A stretch of DNA of 64,000 nucleotides from Rhynchonema sp. JSB1_4 (GCA_030248065.1 JASAMV010007806.1:1-64000); one strand, 5' to 3'. Positions 1-10,844 are shown, counted from the stretch's first letter. The notes: generated by a model from the letters alone, not told the origin. Translations and numbers: made by a program.

Positions 1-704
1 AACGATTCCTGTGGCAATTCATAATCCCAAGTATCCGACTTCAGATCGTCGTCCTGATTTGTGTTGTTTTCCATTGTGTGTATCGCACGAATATTTGCTA
101 TTCGGCTCAGAAGGTCGTCGTTTTGCAAGCGTAAAGCTTCGTTTTCCTTTTCAATGTTTGTAGGGTCTGATTGTGTTTCAGCCGGCTCACTGTCCGTGGC
201 TACAAAGTTGGTCGCGGTGGGCCTCCATGGTCGTCGTGATGAATTCCGTTGATTACTTTGGAATGGTCTGCTCTGAGATCTTTGCATTGTGTATTGCTGT
301 GAACTTCGGTTTTGTGGAGGATAAGGTTGCCTTTGGTTTGTAAATGGCCATGTATTTGGAGCTCGCCATTGTGGTTGCGTTTGTTGTCTTGTGTATTGAT
401 TGGTTGGCCTGTAGTTGTTAAAGTTTTGTGAGTTGAAATTTCGTCGTGGTTGACTTAGCCACTGTGGTCGTTGTGGTTGACGATTTTGATAGTTGCTCCT
501 GTTATATGTGTTACGAGGGTTTGTGTTTCTATGGGGAAACATAAACGGAATTTGTGGCGCTTTATTAGGGCAAAATCGTATCATATGGTTTCCACCGCAA
601 CGAAAACATGCTATATTCGTTGCATTTTGTGTTTCTCGATTGTTTGTTAGACGTGTTTGTTGAGCGGTGTTCATTGTCATTATTAAGCCTTTCAGCATTA
701 TCGC
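1..704 (-). CDS. zinc-knuckle / start of pol frame, truncated by window edge
   Basis: This frame is open on the minus strand from the codon after a stop at 705-707 to the left edge. It is +1 relative to gag. It encodes a zinc knuckle near 570-610 with pattern C-x2-C-x3-H-x4-C (CFRCGGNHMIRFC), then a long Gln/Asn/Arg/Pro-rich, nucleic-acid-binding-like tract. After that comes an acidic stretch that may lead into protease. No protease or RT motif is reached. There are no internal stops across 704 nt, so the copy may be fairly young. The RNA-binding role is inferred from the CCHC motif and composition. Confidence 0.65.
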
Positions 705-1509
705 TTAGTTTCTCGTTCTTTTCTCGTTCTTCCGTTTCTTTCGGATCAGACAGATAGTGTATCGTGTTTGTAAATGGTTTCATGCGTCCAAGTGTGAGTT
801 GCGATTCGATTAAGCGCGCTATGTCAATAGCGTTTTCAAACGTTGTTGGGTTTTGTACCGAGGTGTGAAACGCTAGTTCAGGTTTCAGTTTATTCAGGAA
901 ACTGGATAGCATTAAATCGCCTTGTACTAGATGGTTTGCCTCGGGGTGTGCGTTCTTTACTAGGTTTCTGATATCTTTACTAAATTCCTCCACCGTTTCA
1001 TTAGGCTGCTGTCTTCTGTTTTCGAGGAGAATTTGTTTGTTTCGATGACTGTAAGGTACTCGGAGCTTTTTCCGGAAATTTTCCACCAATTCTCTGTAAG
1101 TTTTCTTCTCATCGGGCAACAGCTTGCAATACGTGAGTAATGCATTGTCTCGTAGGTAGCTGGGGAATGTCTTTAGCTTCTTTTTATCGTCGTAGTCCAA
1201 CGAATACGTAATCACTTCAAAAAGTTGAACGAAATTGTCAAAATCTTCATCTGCTTTGCCCTTAAATAATGGCATTTCTATCGTCGGGTTAAATGCTACG
1301 GCATCCGTCATTGGGTTAGTTATCGAGTTGACCACTTGTGATTGTGCTTGTAATAACTGACTATGAGTATCAGCGTGTTGAATGAGATGTTTTCTCAATT
1401 CTCGTACAATATAACGGAAGTGTTTTTCTGAGACTTCCGCTGTAAGTTTAAGATCCTGTATTTCAGGGTCATCTAACGTTAGTGGTACCGCTGGTTGCTT
1501 CCCTGTCAT
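565..1509 (-). CDS. LTR-retrotransposon Gag-like polyprotein
   Basis: This is a 314-codon ORF from an ATG at 1507-1509. A capsid-like helical region fills the middle, with a motif resembling the retrotransposon-gag family (W/F-x-x-F, then ENRRQQPNETVEEFSKDIRNL). The C-terminal 60 residues are Asn/Glu/Lys-rich. The frame stops at 565, just after entering sequence that encodes a CCHC zinc knuckle in the +1 frame. Gag and the following frame therefore overlap by about 140 bp, as in elements using +1 frameshifting, or else one indel has broken a single ORF. Gag packages element RNA into cytoplasmic particles. The family (Ty3/gypsy versus BEL/Pao) is not resolved, because the reverse transcriptase lies outside the window. 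Confidence 0.8.
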   Translation of the reverse strand: MTGKQPAVPLTLDDPEIQDLKLTAEVSEKHFRYIVRELRKHLIQHADTHSQLLQAQSQVVNSITNPMTDAVAFNPTIEMPLFKGKADEDFDNFVQLFEVITYSLDYDDKKKLKTFPSYLRDNALLTYCKLLPDEKKTYRELVENFRKKLRVPYSHRNKQILLENRRQQPNETVEEFSKDIRNLVKNAHPEANHLVQGDLMLSSFLNKLKPELAFHTSVQNPTTFENAIDIARLIESQLTLGRMKPFTNTIHYLSDPKETEEREKNEKLSDNAERLNNDNEHRSTNTSNKQSRNTKCNEYSMFSLRWKPYDTILP

Positions 1510-1551
1510 TAAATTCTGCGATTAATTCGAAATATCGTTGACGATCCGGAT

Positions 1552-1887
1552 TTATATTGTGCTGTATGCTTTTGCGTGGTCATTTTGTTTATATTCGTTA
1601 TCACTGTCTTCTTTCTGTTTATTTTCTGTGTCATCTGGTATTGCAATTTGCATTGTTATTTCTGGTTCGTGAATCACTTTAAAGTGTAGTGTATTTATTA
1701 AACATTTCAAATCATCGGCGCGTTCATACAATTCATTCGCTAAGTATCGCAAAGTGCCAAATAAACAATGCAAACACGTGCCATCGTTACATGTGCATTG
1801 TACGTTTTGTGTTTCTGTTCCATCTATAATGTTTAATATTGGTGAGCATACGTTTGAGTTTTCATCTGTTATAGTTTGATCAGTCAT
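1552..1887 (-). CDS. small ORF upstream of gag, unknown function
   Basis: This is a 111-codon ORF on the gag strand, ending 42 bp before the gag start codon. It has a Cys cluster (CTCNDGTCLHC) and an acidic, Lys/Asn-rich C-terminus. I recognise no family. Its position between the presumed leader and gag, and its sharing the gag strand, suggest it belongs to the retroelement as an extra 5' ORF or an N-terminal gag extension in another frame. It could also be a chance ORF. Confidence 0.35.
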   Translation of the reverse strand: MTDQTITDENSNVCSPILNIIDGTETQNVQCTCNDGTCLHCLFGTLRYLANELYERADDLKCLINTLHFKVIHEPEITMQIAIPDDTENKQKEDSDNEYKQNDHAKAYSTI

Positions 1888-3230
1888 TGTGTCTTTTTAA
1901 ATTTTATTTCACTAATTTTCATCACATTATGTATAGGCGCTGTACCTATTGAAGTAGATTCTGGTATACTTTTAATTAGCTTTTTCTTTCCTCCAAGTTT
2001 TTTCTCTCAATTTTAGTGGCGTATTGAACCCTTGAACTACTTTTTCTCTTTCTGTGGGTTATCGAAGTCCCCCCAAAAATTTTGTTTGTCATTCAAAAAC
2101 AAAACTCAGAAAAATGCAACTTCGTCCGACTTATACTACTGATTATCAACTCAAGCAATGATTTTTTTGCTTGTGTTGTTCCGTACCTTCCGCGATATAA
2201 AAGGACTCTTCCACTCCAATGCCGTTAAAATGATTAAAATTCAATCAAAAGAAGGAACAAATTTTAAACCGACCTTTTACCAGAAATCGGGCTACCATGT
2301 CATTGCGGGTAGCGTGTGCGGGTTGTTCGTGCGCGTGACTGGGCCTCTTGTCCGAGTTATTATGTATATTATGTTACTTTGCTGAAAGCACCGTTCGCTA
2401 CCTACAATGCTCTATTCCGCAATATTCCGTAAGCCTTGTGGCACCACTCTCGATCCTGCTGTGTATATGTACTAGTGTCAGTCTGTGCTCTTTGAACAGG
2501 TAAAATCAAAGTCGAGTCAACAGGGTTACGGTATTTTTATGCAATCTGAACGGGGTTCGACTCGGCACTTAAAACCTCACAAACTGACCTCGAATACTAC
2601 CGGGGCTCCCTTTTTAAAGGGGGTCCCAAATCAGAAAGAATTAGTGACGTCAATAGTAACCAATCAGATAAGAGAAGAGTGCACAGTAGCAAATCAGTAG
2701 TCAGTAAAAGGCGGGATTACAAATACATATATAATAGTTTTTATACATAAGTTTAGAGGGGTGGATCTCTGGTATGTAAAGGTAAACACGGTTCATGTTC
2801 CTTTGGCGAACAATCACTGTTCAAGGTATCAGTTCCTGTGGTTCCCATTGGTGTTCCCTGTCCATTGACGTCAGGGCGCGTGTCCTGTCGGCACCCACGC
2901 ATGTGTCCATGCGTCCGCGTGTGTGCCATAGGTACGGTATACGTGCCTCGAATCATGTACAGGCCTTGTATGCCAGTACTGTGGGTTGGGTGTATGCGTC
3001 ATCGCCTATACATATACACTGCACCTGGTGACCAAAACATAGACAGACATTGTTTGGAACATGTACAGTTTTTGTTGCAGGCAGCGCATTGCGATGACAG
3101 AACCCTTTGCCAAATGGTGTGGCAGATGGACACTGCAATTTAAAAATTGGAATATTTGTTAGTCCGGCCCAAGGTAGGCATTCTGGGTTTGGTTTTATTC
3201 AAACCAGGAATGCTTTTTTGACCTGGAAAG
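1888..3230. other. retroelement 5' flank / possible LTR region, no gene seen
   Basis: The retroelement 5' leader and LTR should lie here if the element is intact. I could not place TG...CA termini or a convincing primer-binding site. A TATA-like box (GATATAAAAGG) occurs on the plus strand at 2194-2204, which is the wrong orientation for gag. Short ORFs here have no recognisable domain. Confidence 0.3.
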
Positions 3231-3234
3231 TTTT

Positions 3235-3640
3235 AAATTGCCGTTGGTATTCCTGATCTAAATGTCGGAAAAAGATTCAGCAGTGGCTGAAGTGAATGGG
3301 AAGAGTAGGTGACAATTAAAGCACTTAAAGCACTAAAGGAGTGTGCGTGGCAACGTGGCATCGCCGTTAACCTGGAAAAAAATCCAGGTCGTTTTTTACC
3401 AAGAAGCAGCAGCTTTTTGACCAAGAATGCTCGCTACAAAGCTTTATATTGCCTTTGGTAGGTATTTTGGATCTAATTGTCGAGCAAAGATTTAGCAGTG
3501 GCTGAGGTGAATGGGAAGGGTAGGTGACAATTAAGACACTTCGAGGGCATCGCGCAGCGATGCCCGAGGAGTGTGCGTGGCAATGTGGCTTCGCCCTTGA
3601 ACTGGGAGAAACTAGGAAAAAAGAGCCTAAACAGGCTTAC
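3235..3640. repeat. tandem duplication of about 215 bp (two units)
   Basis: Two diverged direct copies lie at about 3235-3430 and 3455-3640. They share stretches such as CAGTGGCTGA, GTGAATGGGAAG, TAGGTGACAATTAA and GGAGTGTGCGTGGCAA. The second copy carries a short hairpin (GGGCATCGC / GCGATGCCC) at about 3546-3565 that the first lacks. No coding signal is seen. Confidence 0.6.
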
Positions 3641-3659
3641 GGAATTATGCAACATCCGT

Positions 3660-4650
3660 AACTAAACCTAGCCTACACTTCTGACGGTACAAATGGAAGA
3701 AACAAGTCTAACCGTATACTTATGACGGTACAATGGGGAGAAACAAGGATTATCGAGTAACAGTTATGCGGTCCGACCACGTGATGTAGAAAAATGGCGT
3801 TGCATAGTTCCGGCGCCCGCTCGGGGGAGGCGTAAATGTATAGTGCCGTGTTACATTGGGGGTTAGTCAAAACTTCGTACAACAGCGCAGAACACTTGTG
3901 TGCACTTGCACTTACATTTGTGCTTGTCTGTTACGTGATGGAAAACTATGATAGGATATGAAAATAAAAAGAGGAAAGTGTCAACAAGGGTTGCCTTGTG
4001 AAACCGTGTGTTCAACACAACGCTAAGCCGTGTGTTATTTAATAGCCAGGGATTTTGTGCTTTTGTTGTCTGGTCTGACAAGACGCATCTTATTCATACG
4101 AACTAATTAGCTTGTCCAAAAAGACAAAAGCCAACTGATGATTATTAGTGAGTTGAACAAGTCGATTCCGTGAAGCTGCATAAGAATCGGGATAATAAGA
4201 CCTAATATACATAGTAAATGTGATAATGGGTGCTATTGTGGGATTATGTGGCGGGTGAAATCATACAGCACTTGTTTCTCACACTGACTAATGATAAGAA
4301 GTAGGAACTTCGCTCCTTTCAATGTCGCTTAACGATCAAGGAATAGTCACTTGAACTTCCAAAAATCGTTGGTGCTGCGGCCGCACTTCATGTGACCCTT
4401 TATGTCGCTCATCGGTGTTGGGTTCCAAGGGACTTCAGACCGTGAAACGATTATTGAAATGAGAGTTGCTACTGTGAACACTCAATTCAGTTGAGGTCGC
4501 TCAAAACCATGATCGGCGTTCTCATGTTGGCATATCCTTCATGATGCGCTAGTTAGATCATAGTTGACACCGACAAGTTGTGTTCACAAACGGGCAGTAA
4601 CGAGGTTATATTTTTTACAATGAGCCAGATAACGTGACAATTCGCGTTGG
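3660..4650. other. no gene seen
   Basis: I see no ORF with domain character, no RNA gene and no clear transposon ends in this stretch. ORFs of 60-72 codons on the minus strand look random. Confidence 0.4.
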
Positions 4651-4658
4651 GGATAGCC

Positions 4659-4963
4659 CAGGGTTGGAAAAAAAATTTTTTTAAACAAGTTTTTTTTTAA
4701 AAAAAATTTTTTTTTTAAATTTTTTTTAAAAAGTCTGAGATTCGGGGAAATTTTACCAAATTTGATTTTGTGAAGAAAATTTTTCGACCCTTGAGAAAAA
4801 ATGGCAAAAAATAACCCCCAAAAAGGCCATTTTTGGACGTTTTAGAACATTTTGTTCCCCCGAAAAATTTAAAAAAAAAATTTTTTTTTAAAAAAAATTT
4901 TTTTCAACAACCTTTTTTTAAAAAAAATTTTTTAAAAAAGAAATTTTTTTTTGCCCAACCCTG
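4659..4963. mobile_element. hAT-type MITE, family with TIR CAGGGTTGG
   Basis: The element has terminal inverted repeats CAGGGTTGG / CCAACCCTG. A perfect 8-bp target-site duplication, GGATAGCC, lies at 4651-4658 and 4964-4971. The interior is nearly all A/T homopolymer blocks arranged as a palindrome, with no ORF. An 8-bp TSD with a CAGGG-type terminus is the hAT superfamily signature. A second complete copy lies at 22372-23135. Confidence 0.85.
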
Positions 4964-5229
4964 GGATAGCCTGTCCACCATATGTACCAACATCTGTAGA
5001 TTGTAGTATAAAAAGTGAAGTCACGGGAAAGGTAAATGATTGGCACATCTTTTAAGCAAAGTTACATGAAAACAGCTGCATAACCCGCGGTGTTGGAACG
5101 ATAATTTTGACTTCAAGCTGATTTGACTTCCTGGAATAACTGAATGCGCACATAATGACGGCTGCTTAGGTTGTTTAGTAGAGCCGCTGACTGTCTAACG
5201 TTGTAATGACATTGTACCGATGCGAAATA

Positions 5230-5435
5230 CAAGCGCCGCAGGCGATTTTTTGGGAAAAAACAAGCATAAAAAATGCATTTGCATAACCAAAAGGGGGAAA
5301 ATAATAAAAAAAGTGGTGAAATAATAAAAAAAAGTGAACTTACTTTTCTAATTTTGAAAAACCGAAAAAGTGGCGAGCTTTTTTAAAAAAAAATTTTTTT
5401 TCAAAAATTTTTTTACTTTTTTTAACCCAACCCTG
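5230..5435. mobile_element. truncated copy of the CAGGGTTGG hAT MITE
   Basis: Only the right terminus is intact (...AACCCAACCCTG ending at 5435). The interior, including a GCGCCGCAGGCGATTTTTT segment near 5232, matches the left half of the 22372-23135 copy in inverted orientation. I found no left terminus or TSD, so this is a truncated or composite copy next to the complete element at 4659. Confidence 0.6.
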
Positions 5436-5470
5436 GTCACGCGCAGCATATAGAATACCATCGTTTTGCC

Positions 5471-5760
5471 GCGTTTAGATGAAGATCCTCACAACCAGGT
5501 TGAAATATGGTATCAGAATGTCAAAATGCTGGCCTAAAGTATCCTTACTGACAATGATGAAAACACCCAGTTTTCCACTTAAAACCCCCGAGGGCTGTAA
5601 GTGGAAATGTTTCCACTTAAAGCCCCCGGGGGCTCCAATTGCATTTTTTTTCTTTTTTGTTGGAGGGCCCATTTCCCACCAATTTTCGCATAGAGCCCCC
5701 GGGGGCTCTAAGTGGAAAACTCCGGTATGTTTGTATTTATAGGGCCCATTCAGGGTTGCT
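5471..5760 (+). repeat. dispersed repeat with palindromic ACTTAGAGCCCCCGGGGGCT units, copy 1
   Basis: It contains repeated palindromic modules in which TTTCCACTT flanks a GCCCCCGGGGGC core. It begins with TTAGATGAAGATCCTCAC and shares a long segment with 7742-8000 in opposite orientation. ORFs across it exist on both strands only because the modules are palindromic, so I do not call them genes. Confidence 0.7.
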
Positions 5761-5988
5761 TCATTTGGCAGCAAGAGATGACGATATGCGTTGACGTCTA
5801 AACAACTAGCCTATCTTGATATTACAGGAATTTTCCGTCAGAGCCCAAGGGACACTGATCAGCAAACTTTGAAAGTCGGCATATTTTACTGAAACACATA
5901 CAAACGCCACAAAAACGCACATTACCTTAAAAAATCTAAAGGACGCGCTTTGATGGAAAAGTTCTAATGATGTGCGTGAGAACGTTTG

Positions 5989-6033
5989 CGAATAGAGCCT
6001 CTACTCTCACCGTGAGAGTAGAGGCTCTATTCG
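5989..6033. repeat. perfect 45-bp hairpin palindrome
   Basis: Two 22-bp arms (starting CGAATAGAGCCTCTACTC) are separated by one base. The symmetry extends about 6 bp further with one mismatch (AACGTTTG / GAAACGTT). The flanks on both sides carry a diverged direct repeat of about 85 bp (about 5890-5970 and 6055-6130), suggesting a small satellite-like or foldback unit. Confidence 0.75.
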
Positions 6034-6039
6034 GAAACG

Positions 6040-7360
6040 TTTCTGATGTAAACGAAATGCACAACAACTACAAAAACTCACCTTTCACTGAGAAAATAAA
6101 GCACGCGTTTTGTTGCAAAGGTTGACGAATTCGGTAGAGTTTCGTTTATAAAGTCGGTCAGACCGACAAAACCAGGCACCCTAGACTGTTGCTCGTTTGT
6201 TGTGCGGTGATTTAAATGAAACCATTTTTCAGTGGAAAACTATAAATACGCTTTGTAGTGCAAGGCAGCGCAGTCTTTCTAACAATGCACACAGATAGCC
6301 AGAGGAAGCGCCAACACATGCACCTTTTTCTGACGAGAAGGCGTCACTGGTCTGCCTTTTAATTACACGGCTCAAATTACCCGGGCTGTGGGCAACGGCT
6401 CAGCGCCTGATCAACGAACTATGGTGGCTGCACAGAGCCTGGTGCGCCGTTCAGAGTAAAAAGTAAAATCTAATCTAACAATGGTGTAAAGTGAAAAGGT
6501 ATGACAGGGCGTTCCTGTACATCGGTAGATTGCCCGTTCTCACCGTTTTTTGGCGCTCGCTGCACGGCACACCCCGGGCTCCATTGATGGGTTTCCAGCC
6601 GTACCTGTGCCAGCAAAAAAGTCCACTTGCATCGTATAAAAAGCCACACATTCCAATTACCTGTTGGCACCCAACAGATCGCGATCGTACCGTGTGCCCA
6701 ACAAATTTGGCATTCGTTCGCTTGAAGAATCGTCAAAACTTATCACAACCCAAAGTTTTTAACGGCAATATTTCCATGGTTGTCCGTTGATTCGTTCTAG
6801 CTGTGAGAGTTTTGCCGATTCCGAACATTCTCCACTCCGTCAAGTCGAAACAACGCTATGCACTGACGATTTTGTGTTCCAATAATGATGATAATCTTTC
6901 AGTTCGAGTTCAATCATATTGTAGACTTTGCTTAGTTTTGTGTCAGTCGGTGTGCATATCTTGTAAAACATTCCCCGGAGATTTCTCAAAAAAAATTTTC
7001 ACAGAAAATGTTGCATAAAACTATGTAGGGGTTTTGCGACAAGTTTTCCTGCGAAATTCTTTCGAAAAATTACAACAGAAGTTTTTGGTACATTCATGCG
7101 CTCAGTGTTTCATTAGATGATGTCACTTCGTAAAATTACCACCCTGGTAAAATTTATACCCGTGCCCGTTTCGTGACCTTTTGTAGGTTCAGTTTTTTTT
7201 AATTTGGGCAATGTGTGTGAGTGTCTTTGTGGTTTGACATCTGAAAAGGTATGGCATCGAAAAGGACAACTCAATGCGCCGCGGCGCCGGAGCTTTTGAA
7301 CCGAGTGAAAGCGTTACCACCGGGTGTGGCATACTATGCCTTGTGTCAAGTACATGACAT
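6040..7360. other. no gene seen
   Basis: ORFs of 60-99 codons here overlap on both strands and show no domain or splice-supported exon. No RNA gene was recognised. Confidence 0.35.
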
Positions 7361-7361
7361 A

Positions 7362-7523
7362 GTCGAGCCACCAGCTCATGAGACGCCTATTACGGTTGCC
7401 CCTGTGTTTCGAAACATTTCGAAAATAAAATAAGAGAAATTTATATTTCTCTTTCTTTTGTTTTCGAAAAGTTTCGAAACACGTGGAACCGTACCGAACC
7501 GTCTCATGAGCTGGTGGTTGGAC
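7362..7523. mobile_element. TA-flanked palindromic MITE (GTCCGTCCA family), copy A
   Basis: Inverted termini GTCGAGCCACCAGCTCATG / CATGAGCTGGTGGTTGGAC are flanked by TA on both sides (7360-7361 and 7524-7525). The interior is also self-complementary (AAATTTATATTTCTC region). Related copies lie at 10327-10522 and 21798-22122. TA duplication suggests Tc1/mariner-type mobilisation. Confidence 0.75.
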
Positions 7524-7741
7524 TATACACATGGGTGGAGTTTAGCATTTACGCTTTGGGATTGCGTTGACACTGACACCGAAAGTTTTTATAAAGACTG
7601 ACACCAAAAAAATAAGTTTTTTATTCGAAGAGAAAGAAAGTCCCGAAAGAACTTTTTGTCATAGTGCACTTGGAGTCATGACAGCACGGAACTTTTGCTC
7701 TTATTCGGCCATGTACTATTTGACTGAAGGAAAATCGTACC

Positions 7742-8000
7742 GGAGTTTTCCACTTAAAGCCCCGGGGGCTCTAAGCGGAAGTTGGTGGAAAATGGACCCT
7801 CCGACAAGAAAGAAAAAATCCAATTAGAGCCCTTTGGGGGCTTTAAGTGGAAACGTTTCCACTTACAGCCCTCGGGGGCTTCAAGCGGAAAACTGGTCGT
7901 TTTCATCGTTGTCAGTAGGGACACTTTAGGCCAGCATTTTGACATTCTGATATCATGTTTCAACCTGATTGTGAGGATCTTCATCTAAACGTGGCAAAAC
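7742..8000 (-). repeat. dispersed GCCCCCGGGGGC repeat, copy 2 (inverted)
   Basis: This is the inverted partner of 5471-5760. It ends with GTGAGGATCTTCATCTAAAC, the reverse complement of the start of copy 1. Together the two copies could be arms of a 2.5-kb foldback structure (about 5460-8000). A partial third copy of the palindromic module lies at about 8097-8213. Confidence 0.7.
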
Positions 8001-8213
8001 GTTGGTAAAACAACAGAAAAGTGCGGTATTTTGGTCATTCTTACACTAGTTTGAACTATTTTGGCAAGTTTACTGTTCGATGTAAAATCAATGGTCCGTA
8101 AAAAATAAATCCAACTAGAGCCCCCGGGGGCTTTAAGTGGAAAATTTTCCACTTAGAGCCCCCGAGGGCTCTATTCGGGTGGGGGGGCTTTAAGTGGAAA
8201 ACTCCGGTACATG

Positions 8214-9821
8214 TTGTATGTACCCTGCCACGGCACGTGAGTACGGTCAAGGTAAAGGCCATTTCATTTTGGCTTTTTTCGGTTAACATGTAATGCATGT
8301 TGGCCCCTCCCTTGGCCAAAAGCTGGATCCGCCACTGAATGCACCATAGTCGGAGCACCAACTTTGACCAGTTTCGAACATGTTGTGCTGCCCCTTGCTG
8401 TGTCTTATATCCTCTTTTCGAATCTCGATGCTACCTACATGTTTGTATGTGCATAAATATGAGTGTTGTGTATACAAATCTGGCATGACAGGTTCTCAAA
8501 TATTTCGGTGTAGCTTCAGTGATTAACTGATCAAAGTATGTATTTAAACATACGCAGGTCTAACCACTAGCTCTCACACACACAAGACATATTTTTAAGC
8601 CTGCTTGGCCAGATCGAATAATGTTCCGGTTATACACGTATTTCGAAAACAAAAGAAAGAGAATGGGCTGAGAGATAGAGATGGTGACAAGCTCCAGCTG
8701 GCTGGCCTCAATTTGCTACGTGGGGCTTGCGAAGGTCACCTCCATTTCAAATGAGGCCTGTAAAACACATCCGACGTTGTTGTGCCAATTCATTCGTGAA
8801 TTGTGTGACAATAACATAATGGTTTGTATACAATGCGGCGATTCCAAAATGAAGCAATGATCGTATTGCACCTTTATTATTGCGCGCAGTTGCCAAACGC
8901 GCACCCCTGCTGTTTAGCTACCCACGCTGATACAGCGACATCTGCAGCGGCCCACGCGAATTTCAATTAAAAACGTGTGCCCACGTTTTAATGACATTTG
9001 ATGTCCAACTGTTTGTACAATAATTGTCAACCGTTCTCCGGTTGAAGCTTAAGTTCCTGATCTTGACCACACGACCTCGCATGTGACAAACCTTCGATCA
9101 TGCCCATACCGTCACTATTCGATATAATCCTATTCGCTATAGTCTTGTTGATTTACTGAAGATGCAGCCGTGGTGCTCCGAAAATGTGCAAGATCTAAGA
9201 TCTAATGTGCAAGATCTAGCTTAACTAATTCGTTTTAGTCATATATTCGGCATAGTCATATGCTTTTTGACTGTCACGTAAATATGTCTATTTTCAAATA
9301 GTGACTGTAATTCATAAGAACCAAAATGTATCTACAAGATATATGCTCAATACGCCGCCGACATTTCGGCTTATACTAATGTGGTCATCGCCAATGTCGT
9401 CAACGCTCATGTCGTCACTGCTGGTCTTCGAAAGCAACACAATGTCATATGTATCCCGCTTGTTTAGGCCGGCTGCTTTGGTCTGGCTCTGTGTTAACGA
9501 CCAACGTTAACGATTTGCATTGAATACCAGGCAATTATGAGCTGATTAACATTATAAATCCGCTATTTAATTATTAGTGATATATTAATATTGCAATATT
9601 AATATAATGGTTTAGGGGTGGCCAATATCACTATATCGAATCCCATTTGTATGGCATTTGCTGTGCGGGACATGCAAAACGATATCGCATATCATACTAT
9701 CGAATATCACCATACCGAATACCGTTATAACGAAGAGTAACTGTGTATTTCAGGTACAAACTCGTCACCTAGTAACTTTGATAGTGCACCGCCGGTTGCT
9801 ACGACTATCCAAACACCAAAC
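8214..9821. other. gene-free stretch upstream of the neuropeptide gene
   Basis: I see no coding exon. Positions 9540-9740 are AT-rich with repeated ATATCRNNATA-like words (for example CCAATATCACTATATCGAAT) and precede the neuropeptide gene, so the promoter presumably lies here. No TATA box can be assigned with confidence. Confidence 0.35.
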
Positions 9822-10698
9822 ATGAGCTCAAAAACCGTGTTCGTTTTATTCTCATTGACTGTGGTCATGCTTGTGTTTCACGTCGCAGAGGCTTTCGAGC
9901 TGAAAGAGGTTCGTTATTTGTCGGGGGGGGGGGGGGGGGATGGGATTTCAGTTTCTTGTTTCAAACTCTAAGAATATTGTGAACTTGGGTGGCCTAATCG
10001 GATCAGTCTTGATCAATCAAGCACAAGAGCTTTAGTAGAGATGCCATTAATTTCGGGCCCCCCAATGAATTATACAATTCTGCCCTATTGCACAGTTTTC
10101 TAGAAATTACATCCCTAAAGACAGCTGCTCAACATTTTGTTCCGATGGCTTGGCCTTGGAATAGCCTGAAATCGTGTCAATTTTTATTTTTCAACTGTTT
10201 TGTGCTCGTCTCATTTACGCTCGTCCACTGGGGTCAATTTTGTACTTGAATCCCAGAGTGTTTGTAGGCAATACATCTATGTACATAGCCTATTTGCAAA
10301 TATGTAGATACCTTGCACACTGTCTAATCCATCCATAAGCTCGTGACACTTTTTGTAAGAGCTGTTCCGGCTCCGGTTGGCTTGCGAAAAAGAAAAGAAG
10401 GAGAAATCTTTTTTTATTTTATTTTTGTGCGCCGCTTTCTCTGACATTGCCTTGCGGAGGAACAATTTTTCACAACGAACCTGAACGTCCCAACCAAAAG
10501 TGCCATGAGCTGATGGACGGACTATACGTACATTTGCAGCCCGCCGTCCCCCCGATGTCGATGGGTCGTCGAAGTTTGGGACTGAAGCGACCCAGCTCCG
10601 GCTTCTTCCGGCCCGAAGGCGCCCGACTCGGCAAACGAAACGGCATCAACTATTGGCGTATGATGAACAACAAGAACATGTACTCGTATGATGACTAG
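9822..10698 (+). CDS. neuropeptide-like precursor, 81 aa, two exons
   Basis: The CDS is 9822-9908 joined to 10540-10698 (87 + 159 nt). Both junctions are phase 0, with donor GAG|GTTCGT and acceptor ATTTGCAG. Residues 1-24 are a clear signal peptide: a hydrophobic core followed by AEA as the cleavage context. The mature part contains dibasic convertase sites in the order GRR, LKR, LGKR. Processing would release an amidatable peptide of about 13 residues, PSSGFFRPEGARL, whose following Gly donates the C-terminal amide, plus a C-terminal peptide rich in Asn, Met and Tyr. It would enter the secretory pathway and act as a secreted signalling peptide. I recognise no named family. The intron holds a 17-G tract at 9923-9939 and MITE 10327-10522. 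A donor-like GTAAGAT follows the stop codon directly. Confidence 0.8.
10327..10522. mobile_element. TA-flanked MITE (GTCCGTCCA family), copy C, next to a splice acceptor
   Basis: The left end, ATCCATCCATAAGCTCGTG after TA (10325-10326), and right end, CATGAGCTGATGGACGGAC before TA (10523-10524), match the family at 7362 and 21798 with some divergence. The element ends 17 nt before the first base of neuropeptide exon 2. Only the acceptor itself therefore separates element from exon. Confidence 0.7.
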
Positions 10699-10706
10699 GT
10701 AAGATA

Positions 10707-10842
10707 CAGTACCAGCTGCAATTCTAGGCGATCCTGCGCAGGCGGCTGCATACTGGCCTGCACAGTTAAGAAAAGAAACCAGCGGAGCCTGCAGGTTGAG
10801 CCTGCGCCGCGTCAGGATCGCCTAGAATTGCAGCTGGTACTG
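10707..10842. mobile_element. TA-flanked MITE, TIR CAGTACCAGCTGCAATTC
   Basis: Near-perfect inverted termini of about 30 bp (CAGTACCAGCTGCAATTC... / ...GAATTGCAGCTGGTACTG) are flanked by TA at 10705-10706 and 10843-10844. It is 136 bp long with no ORF. It starts 8 nt after the neuropeptide stop codon, inside what would be the 3' UTR or a 3'-UTR intron. Confidence 0.85.
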
Positions 10843-10844
10843 TA

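Noticed and set aside
2018..2060. tRNA-like primer-binding-site sequences near 2018 (+) and 2070 (-)
   Set aside because: The plus-strand match has the wrong orientation for gag, and the minus-strand one lacks a proper T-loop pattern and an adjacent LTR end.
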